DNA of 6,278 bases from SIG578 sp045543635 (GTDB lineage Bacteria > Bacillota > Clostridia > Oscillospirales > Ruminococcaceae). Below are positions 1 to 6,085 of the stretch, piece by piece; position 1 is the stretch's first letter; each line of letters starts with the position of its first letter. Under the pieces are notes generated by a model. That model worked only from the letters and a program-made list of their open reading frames with translations. It was not told where the DNA came from and did not search any database. Position numbers and translations under genes: made by a program. The stretch is taken from the NCBI GenBank assembly GCA_045543635.1, contig JAZQMT010000018.1:1-6278 (forward strand). Reading direction: 5' to 3'.

Positions 1-600
1 GATGAGTCGCTTATTGCTCTTGGTTTTACCGAGCACAGCTTTGCCCATGTTACAAGAGTTTCCGAAATGGCGGCATATATTTTGACAACGCTTGGATACA
101 GTGCTCATGAGGTTGAGCTTGCACGTATTGCAGGGTATCTGCATGATATAGGCAACCTCGTAAACCGTGTTGACCATTCACAGAGCGGTGCAATCATGGC
201 ATTTCGAATTTTGAGCGACATGGGCATGGATGCACAGGATGTGGCAACCGTTGTAACTGCTATCGGCAATCATGATGAGGGAACAGGGGTTCCGGTAAAT
301 CCCCTGTCGGCGGCGCTTATCTTAGCCGATAAGACCGATGTTCGCCGCACAAGAGTGCGCAACACCGATCTTGCTTCCTTTGATATTCACGATAGAGTGA
401 ACTACTCGGTGGAGGAGGCATGGCTTTCTATAAATGAGGACAAAACCGGCATTACTCTGCGCCTGAAAATTGACACCAAATACAGCTCAGTCATGGATTA
501 TTTTGAGATTTTCCTCGGCCGAATGATTCTTTGCCGCAAGGCAGCAGAGTGCCTTTCCCTTAAATTCAGCCTTATCATTAATAACCAACAGGTGATGTGA
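1..600 (+). CDS. HD-domain phosphohydrolase (3' part, start outside window)
   Basis: The reading frame is open from base 1 to the TGA at 598-600, so the gene is cut by the left window edge. An ATG at 67 exists, but starting there would remove the first conserved metal-ligand His, so the true start is upstream. Numbering from base 1, the HD-superfamily ligand pattern is visible: His16 (AHVTRV), His48-Asp49 (LHDIGN), His59 (VDHSQSG), His91 (GNHDEG) and Asp110 (ADKTD). Proteins with this H-HD-H-H-D set usually bind two metals and hydrolyse phosphomonoesters, phosphodiesters or nucleotides; the substrate cannot be told here. The C-terminal 60-70 residues form a non-HD tail (MDYFEIFLGRM followed by a hydrophobic/basic stretch) that I associate with small clostridial HD hydrolases. 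There is no signal peptide in the visible part, so it is probably cytosolic. It converges on the ABC importer operon and shares its terminator, with no evident functional link. Confidence 0.88.
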   Translation, partial: DESLIALGFTEHSFAHVTRVSEMAAYILTTLGYSAHEVELARIAGYLHDIGNLVNRVDHSQSGAIMAFRILSDMGMDAQDVATVVTAIGNHDEGTGVPVNPLSAALILADKTDVRRTRVRNTDLASFDIHDRVNYSVEEAWLSINEDKTGITLRLKIDTKYSSVMDYFEIFLGRMILCRKAAECLSLKFSLIINNQQVM

Positions 601-654
601 CCTTTTGCCTTCCCATCAGCAGGCTCAATCGTGCCTGTAACGATCATTCTTTAT

Positions 655-691
655 AAAAAACAGCCGCTTTTAAGTGAAGCGGCTGTTTTTT
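655..691. terminator. Bidirectional rho-independent terminator between convergent units
   Basis: A 9-bp perfect GC-rich stem (661-669 CAGCCGCTT with 677-685 AAGCGGCTG) has a 7-nt loop. It is flanked by six A on the left (655-660) and six T on the right (686-691), so it reads as hairpin plus U-tract on both strands. It lies 54 nt after the HD gene stop and directly abuts the stop codon of the ABC ATPase gene. Confidence 0.93.
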
Positions 692-692
692 A

Positions 693-1436
693 TTACAAAA
701 TAACCTTGCTTAAAAATTCTTTCAAGCGTGCATTTTGCGGGTGATTAAAAATTTGGTCCGGCGTGCCCTGCTCGGTAATTTTTCCCTCATCCATAAAGAA
801 AATGCGATTTCCTACCTCGCGTGCAAAGCCCATTTCGTGTGTGACTACTACCATAGTCATGCCTTCATCGGCAAGCTGCTTCATAACATCAAGTACCTCG
901 CCGACCATTTCGGGATCAAGTGCACTGGTCGGCTCGTCAAACAGCATGACATCGGGCTGCATACAAAGGGCACGAACAATCGCAACACGCTGTTTCTGCC
1001 CGCCTGAAAGCTGAGAGGGATAGGCATTTGCCTTGTCAATAAGTCCGACCCGCTCTAAAAGCTGCATGGCTTTTTGCTCAGCCTCTGTTTGGGATTTCTT
1101 TAAAAGCTTCGTGGGGGCTATCGTCATGTTTCGAAGCACCGTCATATGCGGAAATAGATTAAACTGCTGAAAAACCATGCCCATTTTTTGGCGGTGAAGG
1201 TCAATATTTGCCTTGCGAGCGGTAATATCAGTCCCCTCAAAATAAATCCGGCCGTTTGTGGGGTCCTCTAACAGATTAAGGGTACGCAAAAAAGTGGATT
1301 TTCCCGAACCCGAAGGCCCGATTACAACTACCACCTCGCCCTTTTTGATCTCAACATCAATTCCTTTTAAAACTTCCAGCTTACCAAAGGATTTTTGAAG
1401 TCCTTCTACTTTAATAAGGGTTTCATTAGTGATCAC
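693..1436 (-). CDS. Polar amino-acid ABC importer, ATP-binding protein (GlnQ/ArtP-type)
   Basis: This 247-aa cytoplasmic ATPase energises uptake by the permease and binding protein encoded just upstream. All ABC motifs are intact: Walker A GPSGSGKST (40-48), Q-loop Gln90 in FQQFNLFPH, signature LSGGQKQR (143-150), Walker B VMLFDE (163-168), D-loop SALD (171-174) and switch His200 in VVTHEMGFA. The NLFPH..V and THEMGFA wording is typical of the HisP/GlnQ/ArtP polar amino-acid subfamily, and the length is normal for it. The start is GTG at 1434-1436; it is chosen because an AAAGGAGG ribosome binding site sits 10 nt upstream and the next in-frame Met falls after Walker A. It overlaps the end of the permease gene by 11 bp, which suggests translational coupling. 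It is the last gene of the operon. Substrate is set by the binding protein, so no specific symbol is given. Confidence 0.96.
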   Translation of the reverse strand: MITNETLIKVEGLQKSFGKLEVLKGIDVEIKKGEVVVVIGPSGSGKSTFLRTLNLLEDPTNGRIYFEGTDITARKANIDLHRQKMGMVFQQFNLFPHMTVLRNMTIAPTKLLKKSQTEAEQKAMQLLERVGLIDKANAYPSQLSGGQKQRVAIVRALCMQPDVMLFDEPTSALDPEMVGEVLDVMKQLADEGMTMVVVTHEMGFAREVGNRIFFMDEGKITEQGTPDQIFNHPQNARLKEFLSKVIL

Positions 1437-2193
1437 TGTTGCGCAGCCTCCTTTCGAGCTTACCTACAAGCCAAGTAAACAGCATAACGATCAAAAGATA
1501 AATAAGCGCAACGGCAATAAGCGGCATAAAAGCAGAAAAGGTGCGCCCGCGAATAAGGTCTCCTGCTTTGGTAAGGTCGGCAATACCAACATATCCGGCA
1601 ACAGAGGTTTCTTTTAAAAGAACGATAAATTCATTACAAAGCGTTGGAAGCACAACCTTGAACATTTGCGGAATTACTATGTATATCATGGTTTGAAAAT
1701 AGTTAAAACCAAGGCTTCTGCCTGCCTCAAACTGCCCATTATCTACCGACATAATACCGCCGCGGAATATCTCGGCAACATATGCCCCCGAGTTAATTCC
1801 AAACGCAATGATGGCAACCATAATTCCGTTTGTCGAAAAGGCAAAAATGATAAAATACATGATCATGAGCTGCACAACCACCGGAGTGCCGCGAATTACT
1901 GCAAGATATACCTTACAGATACCCTCCAAAATTGTGAGAATTATATATCCAAATCCACCCTTTTTCTTCATCACGACCTTGTTTTTATCATAGGTCGAGC
2001 GGATAATTGCAATAACAACACCGATTGCAATGCCTAAAAGCACAGCAAAAAAGGTTATGATTAAAGTGTTCTTTAATCCGTCTACAAGCCATTTCCAGCG
2101 GTCGCCCTCAATAAAATTCAGCTTAAATTCTGCGGCAAAATCCAAAAACCACAGTTTTATATCGGCACCAAGGCTTAGAAACCATTCTTTCAT
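1426..2193 (-). CDS. Polar amino-acid ABC importer, permease (HisM/GlnP/ArtQ family)
   Basis: This 255-aa integral membrane subunit forms the translocation pore with the ATPase encoded downstream. It begins with about 35 residues of amphipathic N-terminus (Trp/Phe-rich, ending in DRWKWLVDGL), then has about five membrane segments (roughly 41-65, 84-102, 106-138, 168-195, 224-245). The family hallmarks are present: GLKNTL just before TM1, RGTPVVVQ (101-108), and the ATPase-contacting EAA loop around 153-166 with GQFEAGRSLGF. GTPVVVQL and EAGRSLG place it in the His/Glu/Gln/Arg/Lys permease group. The ATG start has AGGAGA 5 nt upstream. Only one permease gene is present, so it probably works as a homodimer. 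It lies 76 bp after the binding-protein gene and overlaps the ATPase gene by 11 bp. It is full length, with no sign of damage. Confidence 0.95.
   Translation of the reverse strand: MKEWFLSLGADIKLWFLDFAAEFKLNFIEGDRWKWLVDGLKNTLIITFFAVLLGIAIGVVIAIIRSTYDKNKVVMKKKGGFGYIILTILEGICKVYLAVIRGTPVVVQLMIMYFIIFAFSTNGIMVAIIAFGINSGAYVAEIFRGGIMSVDNGQFEAGRSLGFNYFQTMIYIVIPQMFKVVLPTLCNEFIVLLKETSVAGYVGIADLTKAGDLIRGRTFSAFMPLIAVALIYLLIVMLFTWLVGKLERRLRNSDH
1447..1454 (-). promoter_or_regulatory. Ribosome binding site that fixes the GTG start of the ATPase gene
   Basis: On the minus strand this reads AAAGGAGG, a near-perfect Shine-Dalgarno sequence, 10 nt before the GTG at 1434-1436. It lies inside the 3' end of the permease gene, as expected for overlapping, coupled genes. 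Confidence 0.85.
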
Positions 2194-2215
2194 TTTGCTC
2201 TCCTATACAACAATA

Positions 2216-2254
2216 CAGCCTCATTCTGGCAGAAATGCCGCCGAAATGAGGCTG
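2216..2254 (-). promoter_or_regulatory. Intercistronic stem-loop between binding-protein and permease genes
   Basis: A perfect 10-bp stem (2216-2225 CAGCCTCATT with 2245-2254 AATGAGGCTG) encloses a second small hairpin (GGCA-TTTC-TGCC on the minus strand, 2228-2239). On the minus strand it is followed by a mixed sequence (TATTGTTGTAT) rather than a run of T, and the permease ribosome binding site lies 11 nt beyond. It is therefore a poor full terminator. It is better explained as a leaky terminator or an mRNA 3'-end stabiliser that keeps binding-protein mRNA in excess over permease/ATPase mRNA, a common arrangement in binding-protein importers. The structure is seen; the role is inferred. Confidence 0.7.
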
Positions 2255-2269
2255 CGATTTTTTATTAAC

Positions 2270-3073
2270 TTATTTAATGTATTTATCAATAATTTCCTGA
2301 ACTTTTCCCTCGTCCTTGAGCTCTTTCAGGGCTTTATTAATTTTTTCGAGCAGCTCATCATTTTCTTTTGCAACACAGATAGCATAGTCCTCGTTGGCAT
2401 ATTCGCCATCAAGAATTTTTAGGCCCTCGTTGGATTTTACAAAGGCTTTTGCAGGCTCATTGTCGATGATAACGGCAGTAACCTTATTGGTGAGCAAAGC
2501 CTGAACAGCATCGGCACCGACCTTATAGCGGATAACATTCTCCTCACCAAAGCCCCATTTTGCGGGTTTGTCGGAAGAATAAATGTCGCCGGTGGTATCC
2601 TGCTGGACACCGATCTTGATACCCTCTTTTACGCCGACGGGATTATCCTTATCATCAAATCCAGTATAGAAATCCTCAAAAGAGGTATAGGTGCTGTCCT
2701 CTTTAACGATAACCGACTGAATACCGGTAGCATAGGTGTCGGAGAAATCAACACTCTCCAAACGCTCATCCGTAACCGTCATGCCTGCCATGCCCATGTC
2801 ATATTTTCCGGACTGAACACCGCCGATGATAGAGCCGAACTCAACATCCTGAATTTCAAGCTCCATGCCGAGTTTTTCGGCAATAAGCTCTGCAATCTCA
2901 ATGTCAATTCCGGCAAATCCGTCATTATCGTCCTTATATTCATAAGGAGGAAACGCAGCATTGGTTGCCATTACGAGCTTATTGTCATCCTTTTTACCGC
3001 AGCCTGCAAAACAGCCAAGGCAAAGAACCAAAGCTGTAACGATAACGGTGAGTTTCGCAATTATTTTTTTCAT
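2270..3073 (-). CDS. Polar amino-acid ABC importer, substrate-binding lipoprotein
   Basis: This 267-aa extracellular binding protein captures a polar amino acid and delivers it to the permease. It has a basic/hydrophobic signal peptide with a lipobox: FAGC places the lipidated Cys at 25, while Cys21 is a less canonical alternative. The mature part follows the type II, HisJ/GlnH-like fold: TNAAFPPYEY (37-46), GFAGIDIEIAELIA (52-65), and the ligand motif GMTVTDERLESVDFS (97-111), in which Arg104 should bind the substrate carboxylate. QQDTTGD (157-163) contains the Thr pair, and Asp204 in IIDNEPA should bind the alpha-amino group. About 15 acidic residues (138-151) before KIGVQ look like a small insertion. 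It is first in the operon, with a consensus promoter and AAGAGG 8 nt before its ATG. The substrate cannot be fixed from sequence. Arginine, cystine or glutamine are candidates, and nearby ARG-box-like sites favour arginine. Confidence 0.94.
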   Translation of the reverse strand: MKKIIAKLTVIVTALVLCLGCFAGCGKKDDNKLVMATNAAFPPYEYKDDNDGFAGIDIEIAELIAEKLGMELEIQDVEFGSIIGGVQSGKYDMGMAGMTVTDERLESVDFSDTYATGIQSVIVKEDSTYTSFEDFYTGFDDKDNPVGVKEGIKIGVQQDTTGDIYSSDKPAKWGFGEENVIRYKVGADAVQALLTNKVTAVIIDNEPAKAFVKSNEGLKILDGEYANEDYAICVAKENDELLEKINKALKELKDEGKVQEIIDKYIK

Positions 3074-3115
3074 ATCTGTTGCCTCTTTCTTGATAAATTA
3101 TTTATTGATACCGTT

Positions 3116-3144
3116 ATTATAGTGCACAATAATTAACTTGTCAA
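3116..3144 (-). promoter_or_regulatory. Perfect-consensus sigma-A promoter of the ABC importer operon
   Basis: On the minus strand, -35 TTGACA (3139-3144) and -10 TATAAT (3116-3121) both match consensus 6/6 with an exact 17-bp spacer. Transcription would start near 3109, giving a leader of about 35 nt before the ATG at 3073 with its AAGAGG site. Such a strong core promoter normally needs a repressor, and candidate operators lie just upstream. Confidence 0.93.
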
Positions 3145-3151
3145 TAGGTTT

Positions 3152-3169
3152 TTTGAATAAATATGCGAT
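3152..3169. promoter_or_regulatory. Possible ARG box (ArgR/AhrC operator) next to the -35
   Basis: The plus strand reads TTTGAATAAATATGCGAT, which fits the ARG-box consensus (W N TGAAT WWWW ATTCA N W) at 16 of 18 positions, with the intact half-site TGAAT. It is centred about 51 bp upstream of the predicted start site and 8 bp from the -35 element. AT-richness raises the chance of accidental matches, so this is a candidate only. Confidence 0.35.
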
Positions 3170-3212
3170 AAATTATAAATTATTTTATTGCTTGATATAA
3201 TATATTTACCTA

Positions 3213-3232
3213 TTGCAACAAATTTGTTGCAA
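3213..3232. promoter_or_regulatory. 20-bp perfect palindrome, likely operator of a dimeric regulator
   Basis: TTGCAACAAA followed directly by its exact reverse complement TTTGTTGCAA makes a 20-bp perfect inverted repeat with no spacer. It contains G and C at symmetric positions, so it is not mere AT-rich noise. It lies about 70 bp upstream of the importer -35 element and about 105 bp past the amidase stop codon. The size and symmetry fit a TetR/MarR/GntR-like dimer site; the regulator is not identified. Confidence 0.6.
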
Positions 3233-3249
3233 ATTGATACAAAAATAAT

Positions 3250-3288
3250 TTTAAATAAATATTCATAATATTCAAATATTTATTCATT
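3250..3288 (-). promoter_or_regulatory. Possible tandem ARG boxes upstream of the importer operon
   Basis: On the minus strand two 18-bp sites fit the ARG-box consensus. The site at 3271-3288 (AATGAATAAATATTTGAA) has two mismatches and the site at 3250-3267 (TATGAATATTTATTTAAA) has one. They are separated by 3 bp, so their centres are 21 bp apart, which is the usual spacing of paired boxes bound by an ArgR hexamer. Both keep the TGAAT half and lack the C of the ATTCA half. The region is very AT-rich and lies about 150-170 bp upstream of the predicted start site, so chance is a real alternative. The same bases also contain three direct TGAATA repeats. Confidence 0.35.
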
Positions 3289-3337
3289 TATGCAAGCCAA
3301 ATCGCATAACTGCACTCACTTAAAACAACAAAAGAAT

Positions 3338-5023
3338 TTAAAAGTGTCGATTTTTGTGCGCGTCTTTTTTGCTATCACGCCGATAACCGAAAACAAGCAC
3401 CCAGACGCACAATGCCAGAACCGCGGCAATGATAAGCGCCACTGCAAGCACTTGCCAGCTAAACGCGTCCCTTTTGGCAACATCGTCGGTAGGGAGTTGT
3501 TGGGGCTGCGAGGAAACCGTAGTTTGAAAATCGGGTTGGCTTTCAGTCGGCACATTTTCCGCCTGTTGCTCTATTTTGTATAGATTGGGGACCGTTTCGG
3601 GCACGGTGCGGTTTTTTGCCGCCTGTTCGTAACTATAAGCAAGGCTTAACAGCTGGGCATCGGTGTTTTCAAGCGAAACAAACTCAAGCCCTGTGCTCAC
3701 GCCATCCTTATGCATACCCATCGGAACGCAAACAGCAGGCAGCCCCACCAGCGAAGGGAGATAACCGCCGCAATTTAAGTAGGTTTTGCCTTCAGCGTTA
3801 TGGCTGCCGTAAGCATCGAAGTCGCTGGGCATGGGGGACGAAAGATATGCAGGGAAAACAAATGCCGACGCACCGTTTTGTGAAAGCAGCATTTTGAGCT
3901 CGGCTAAAAGGTTGGCTTTTGCCTGTGCGCTGCCCGCGGCTGATTCGCGGCAGATATTGTAATAGGTAAACAGCTTAGGAACAGAAACGGTGACAACATT
4001 GGCACCTTGCCCGCGCATTATATCAAGCGCGGCTTCAAAAAGCTCGGTGATATTGTCATCGCTTTGCCGCCATTCGTTGGGCGAATTATATGTATATCCC
4101 GAAAGCTCTTTTACCACCGCAATGGTCTTTCCTTTAAGAGCAGTTTCCGAGAGTGCACCGGTATAGGGCGCGTTGTCGGCATTATTTGTCATTACATCTA
4201 AAAGCAGTGCGCTATCCTTTACGCTGCGTGTCACAGGAGCAACTACATCGCGCGCCTTGACAACACTCACACAACCCGTGTAATCAACAAGAGCGTGGGT
4301 AGGGCGCAGGGCAACAACGCCGTTTAGAGCGGCAGGATAGCAGAGTGAAAAGTTTGTGTCGGTAGCAAGCGCGGCAGCGGCAAAGTTTGCTGAAACCGCA
4401 ACCGCCGAGCCGCCCGAAGAACCACCTGCCGAAAATGCGGTGTTGTAGGCGTTGCGGGTCTCACCCAAAAGTGAGCTTACGGTGTAGCGAGTGGCAGTAT
4501 CATCCGTGCTCAGATTGGTTTTTCCGAGAATGATAGCTCCCTGTTTTACCAACGCTGCAACTGCAGCAGCATCCTCTCCCGCTATCTTATCTGCAAGCGA
4601 GGTTTTTCCCAAAGTAGTAGGAAAACCGCTGACATCAATATTATCCTTAACCAAAATGGGAATACCATGTAAAACACCGCGGACTGTTCCCATGCTTCTC
4701 TCCAAATCCATCTGCCTTGCCTGTGCAAGCGCATTTTTGTTAAGCGAAATAACGCTGTTAAGCTTAACTCCGCCCTTATCATAGGTTTCAATGCGCTCAA
4801 GATAAACCTCGCAAAGCTTTTCGGAGGTTATTTTTCCGCTTTCCAGCATGGAAACAAGCTCGGAGATAGAAGCTTCAAAAATTTCGGCTTTGCCCGACTC
4901 ATCGGTTGCCGTTTCAGCCTGTGCGATGGCGCTTGTGCTCGATGCAAAAACACTTATCGGCGCTGCGAAAGCAAATATTGCGAGCAGCAGACAAAAAAGC
5001 TTCTTTATGAGAATTTTCCCCAT
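3338..5023 (-). CDS. Secreted, membrane-anchored amidase-signature hydrolase
   Basis: This 561-aa protein is an amidase-signature serine hydrolase, a family that cleaves carboxamides and amide-linked conjugates. A signal peptide (about 1-27, ending SVFA) is followed by the catalytic domain (about 48-475), with GIPILVKDNID supplying Lys126, GGSSGGS supplying the cis-Ser202, and ATDTNFSLCYPA supplying the nucleophile Ser226. The Ser-Ser distance of 24 matches fatty-acid amide hydrolase. A Gln/Pro/Ser/Thr-rich linker (about 485-515) leads to one membrane helix (about 522-546) and a basic tail (RRDSKKDAHKNRH), so the enzyme should sit outside the cell, anchored at its C-terminus. The two residues before the nucleophile, usually Gly-Gly or Asp-Gly, are Asn-Phe here, and the usual Arg two residues after it is Cys228; activity may therefore be altered. 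The start is ATG with GGGGAAG about 8 nt upstream. GatA is unlikely because the protein is exported and no gatB/gatC lie nearby. The substrate is unknown. Confidence 0.9.
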   Translation of the reverse strand: MGKILIKKLFCLLLAIFAFAAPISVFASSTSAIAQAETATDESGKAEIFEASISELVSMLESGKITSEKLCEVYLERIETYDKGGVKLNSVISLNKNALAQARQMDLERSMGTVRGVLHGIPILVKDNIDVSGFPTTLGKTSLADKIAGEDAAAVAALVKQGAIILGKTNLSTDDTATRYTVSSLLGETRNAYNTAFSAGGSSGGSAVAVSANFAAAALATDTNFSLCYPAALNGVVALRPTHALVDYTGCVSVVKARDVVAPVTRSVKDSALLLDVMTNNADNAPYTGALSETALKGKTIAVVKELSGYTYNSPNEWRQSDDNITELFEAALDIMRGQGANVVTVSVPKLFTYYNICRESAAGSAQAKANLLAELKMLLSQNGASAFVFPAYLSSPMPSDFDAYGSHNAEGKTYLNCGGYLPSLVGLPAVCVPMGMHKDGVSTGLEFVSLENTDAQLLSLAYSYEQAAKNRTVPETVPNLYKIEQQAENVPTESQPDFQTTVSSQPQQLPTDDVAKRDAFSWQVLAVALIIAAVLALCVWVLVFGYRRDSKKDAHKNRHF

Positions 5024-5052
5024 AATATCACTTCCCCAAAGTTCTTTCCTCT

Positions 5053-5081
5053 ATTGTAGCTTGTTTTTCTAAGGAAATCAA
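5053..5081 (-). promoter_or_regulatory. Sigma-A promoter of the amidase gene
   Basis: On the minus strand, -35 TTGATT (5076-5081) and -10 TACAAT (5053-5058) have an exact 17-bp spacer. The start site would be near 5046, about 23 nt before the ATG. Each element is close to consensus (TTGACA/TATAAT). Confidence 0.75.
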
Positions 5082-5142
5082 GTAATCCTATTTGTAAACT
5101 TTCTTTATAATTCGAAAAAACCTTTTTTTATTAGACAATTTG

Positions 5143-5151
5143 TGATAAAAT
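5143..5151 (+). promoter_or_regulatory. Possible extended -10 promoter of the cysteine-hydrolase gene
   Basis: TG at 5143-5144, one base, then TAAAAT (5146-5151) fits an extended -10 element with no clear -35. Transcription would start near 5158, leaving a leader of about 13 nt that just includes the GAGGTGA ribosome binding site. A TATAAT at 5106-5111 is an alternative -10 but also lacks a good -35. Confidence 0.4.
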
Positions 5152-5158
5152 AAAAATT

Positions 5159-5165
5159 GAGGTGA
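5159..5165 (+). promoter_or_regulatory. Ribosome binding site that favours the GTG start at 5171
   Basis: GAGGTGA matches the 16S anti-Shine-Dalgarno sequence over 7 nt and lies 5 nt before GTG 5171. The upstream GTG at 5162 lies inside this motif, so it is unlikely to be the start codon. Confidence 0.75.
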
Positions 5166-5170
5166 AGGGC

Positions 5171-6025
5171 GTGAAAAAGCATGTTTCAGTGCGGATAAAA
5201 AAAAGAAGGCGCTTTTTAAAGGCTGTTTGTGTTGCTGTGGCATCGGTCATTTTGATTACTGCTGTTTTGGAAGCAGGCGTATTTCTTTCTCATCTTTCCG
5301 CTCCGTGGACCCCTGATTATGAAAAAGAAGAAATATCCTCCATTCTTGCAAAAGAAGAACTTTCCGAAGAGGATTACCGAAAACTCTATATGCAAACAGG
5401 GCTTTCTGCTCTTTCAGTCGATGCCCTGCGAAAAAAAGGCGAGCAACAGACCATTTTGAAAATTCAGCAGGATTTTTTCAGCGGATCCAAGCTTAAAACC
5501 GAGCAATTTGCTCCTTTTACCTGCTATCATTATCTTGACCAAGCTATTACCACTGCGCCGCTTGAGGCAGGTGACATTATTGTTACTCCCACAACGCATT
5601 TTTCCTTTTTTACTCTGGGACATGCCGCACTGGTTACCGGTTCAAATACGCAAGAAATTATAAACGCCACCGGTTACAGCAGCAAGAGCGGCATTGAAAG
5701 CTTGTCTGAGGTTACCTGCCGTCCTGCATTTGTTATTTTGCGCCCACGTGCCGGCAAGACGGCGGCAGAAAAAGCAGTAAACTATGCTTTGGAAAATCTT
5801 TCCGACCTTCCTTATTCGATTTCTTTGGGACTCATCGGTAAAAAATATTCTGATAAAGCCGACCGAACCAACTGCGGACATATTATTTGGTACGCATATA
5901 AGCAAGCGGGTATTGATCTGGATAGCACCGGCGGACTGTTTGTTCTTCCTCGCGATATTGCCCTTTCGCCTGAGCTTGAACTGGTTCAGGTGTACGGAAT
6001 GGACCCGCAAAACATTTATAAATAA
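5171..6025 (+). CDS. Membrane-anchored permuted papain-like (YiiX/NlpC-P60-type) cysteine hydrolase
   Basis: This 284-aa protein starts at GTG 5171 (see the ribosome binding site at 5159). A very basic N-terminus (IKKRRR) and one membrane helix (about 15-40) suggest an uncleaved anchor with the rest outside the cell. After a charged helical stretch (50-105) comes a domain with the order expected of circularly permuted NlpC/P60-like enzymes. GDIIVTP (134-140) and GHAALVTG (150-157, His151) come first, and the Cys motif TNCGHIIWYAYKQAGIDLD (233-251, Cys235) comes later. PYS (214-216) and the final P-x-D-I (260-263) also fit the YiiX/YycO-like group. Related enzymes act on peptidoglycan peptides, amides or lipids; which applies here cannot be told. 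It is transcribed divergently from the amidase across a 147-bp promoter region and has its own terminator. The fold call rests on motif order, not on a search. Confidence 0.75.
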   Translation: MKKHVSVRIKKRRRFLKAVCVAVASVILITAVLEAGVFLSHLSAPWTPDYEKEEISSILAKEELSEEDYRKLYMQTGLSALSVDALRKKGEQQTILKIQQDFFSGSKLKTEQFAPFTCYHYLDQAITTAPLEAGDIIVTPTTHFSFFTLGHAALVTGSNTQEIINATGYSSKSGIESLSEVTCRPAFVILRPRAGKTAAEKAVNYALENLSDLPYSISLGLIGKKYSDKADRTNCGHIIWYAYKQAGIDLDSTGGLFVLPRDIALSPELELVQVYGMDPQNIYK

Positions 6026-6042
6026 AAATTGCAGCCTCCGAA

Positions 6043-6083
6043 ATGGAAGACACTTCGTAAAGAAGTTGTCTTCCATCGTTTTT
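6043..6083 (+). terminator. Rho-independent terminator of the cysteine-hydrolase gene
   Basis: ATGGAAGAC (6043-6051) pairs with GTCTTCCAT (6068-6076) and ACTTC (6052-6056) with GAAGT (6062-6066). This makes a 14-bp stem with one bulged T and a 5-nt loop, followed by CG and five T. It begins 18 nt after the stop codon. Confidence 0.9.
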
Positions 6084-6085
6084 AT

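Noticed and set aside
67..600. HD hydrolase starting at ATG 67 as a complete gene
   Set aside because: The frame is open to base 1 and the conserved first ligand His lies at 46-48, before this ATG; no ribosome binding site precedes it.
735..1014. Two plus-strand open frames opposite the ABC ATPase gene
   Set aside because: They are antisense to the signature and Walker B region of an intact ATPase, with no recognisable domains or ribosome binding sites.
2216..2265. Plus-strand rho-independent terminator (stem followed by a T-run after 2256)
   Set aside because: It looks good on the plus strand, but no plus-strand gene lies to its left; the stem is better read as part of the minus-strand operon.
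1666..2422. Plus-strand open frames opposite the permease and binding-protein genes
   Set aside because: The proteins are low-complexity, Asn/His-rich or Phe-rich shadows of strongly conserved minus-strand genes.
3254..3284. 10-bp inverted repeat AATAAATATT/AATATTTATT
   Set aside because: It is pure A/T in an AT-rich stretch and is explained as well by the overlapping TGAATA repeats; not supported as a separate operator.
3291..3337. Intrinsic terminator after the amidase gene
   Set aside because: Only a 4-bp ATGC/GCAT pairing without a T-run was found, so no terminator is claimed.
3338..5023. GatA subunit of the tRNA amidotransferase
   Set aside because: The protein has a signal peptide and a C-terminal membrane anchor, an altered nucleophile motif, and no gatB/gatC neighbours.
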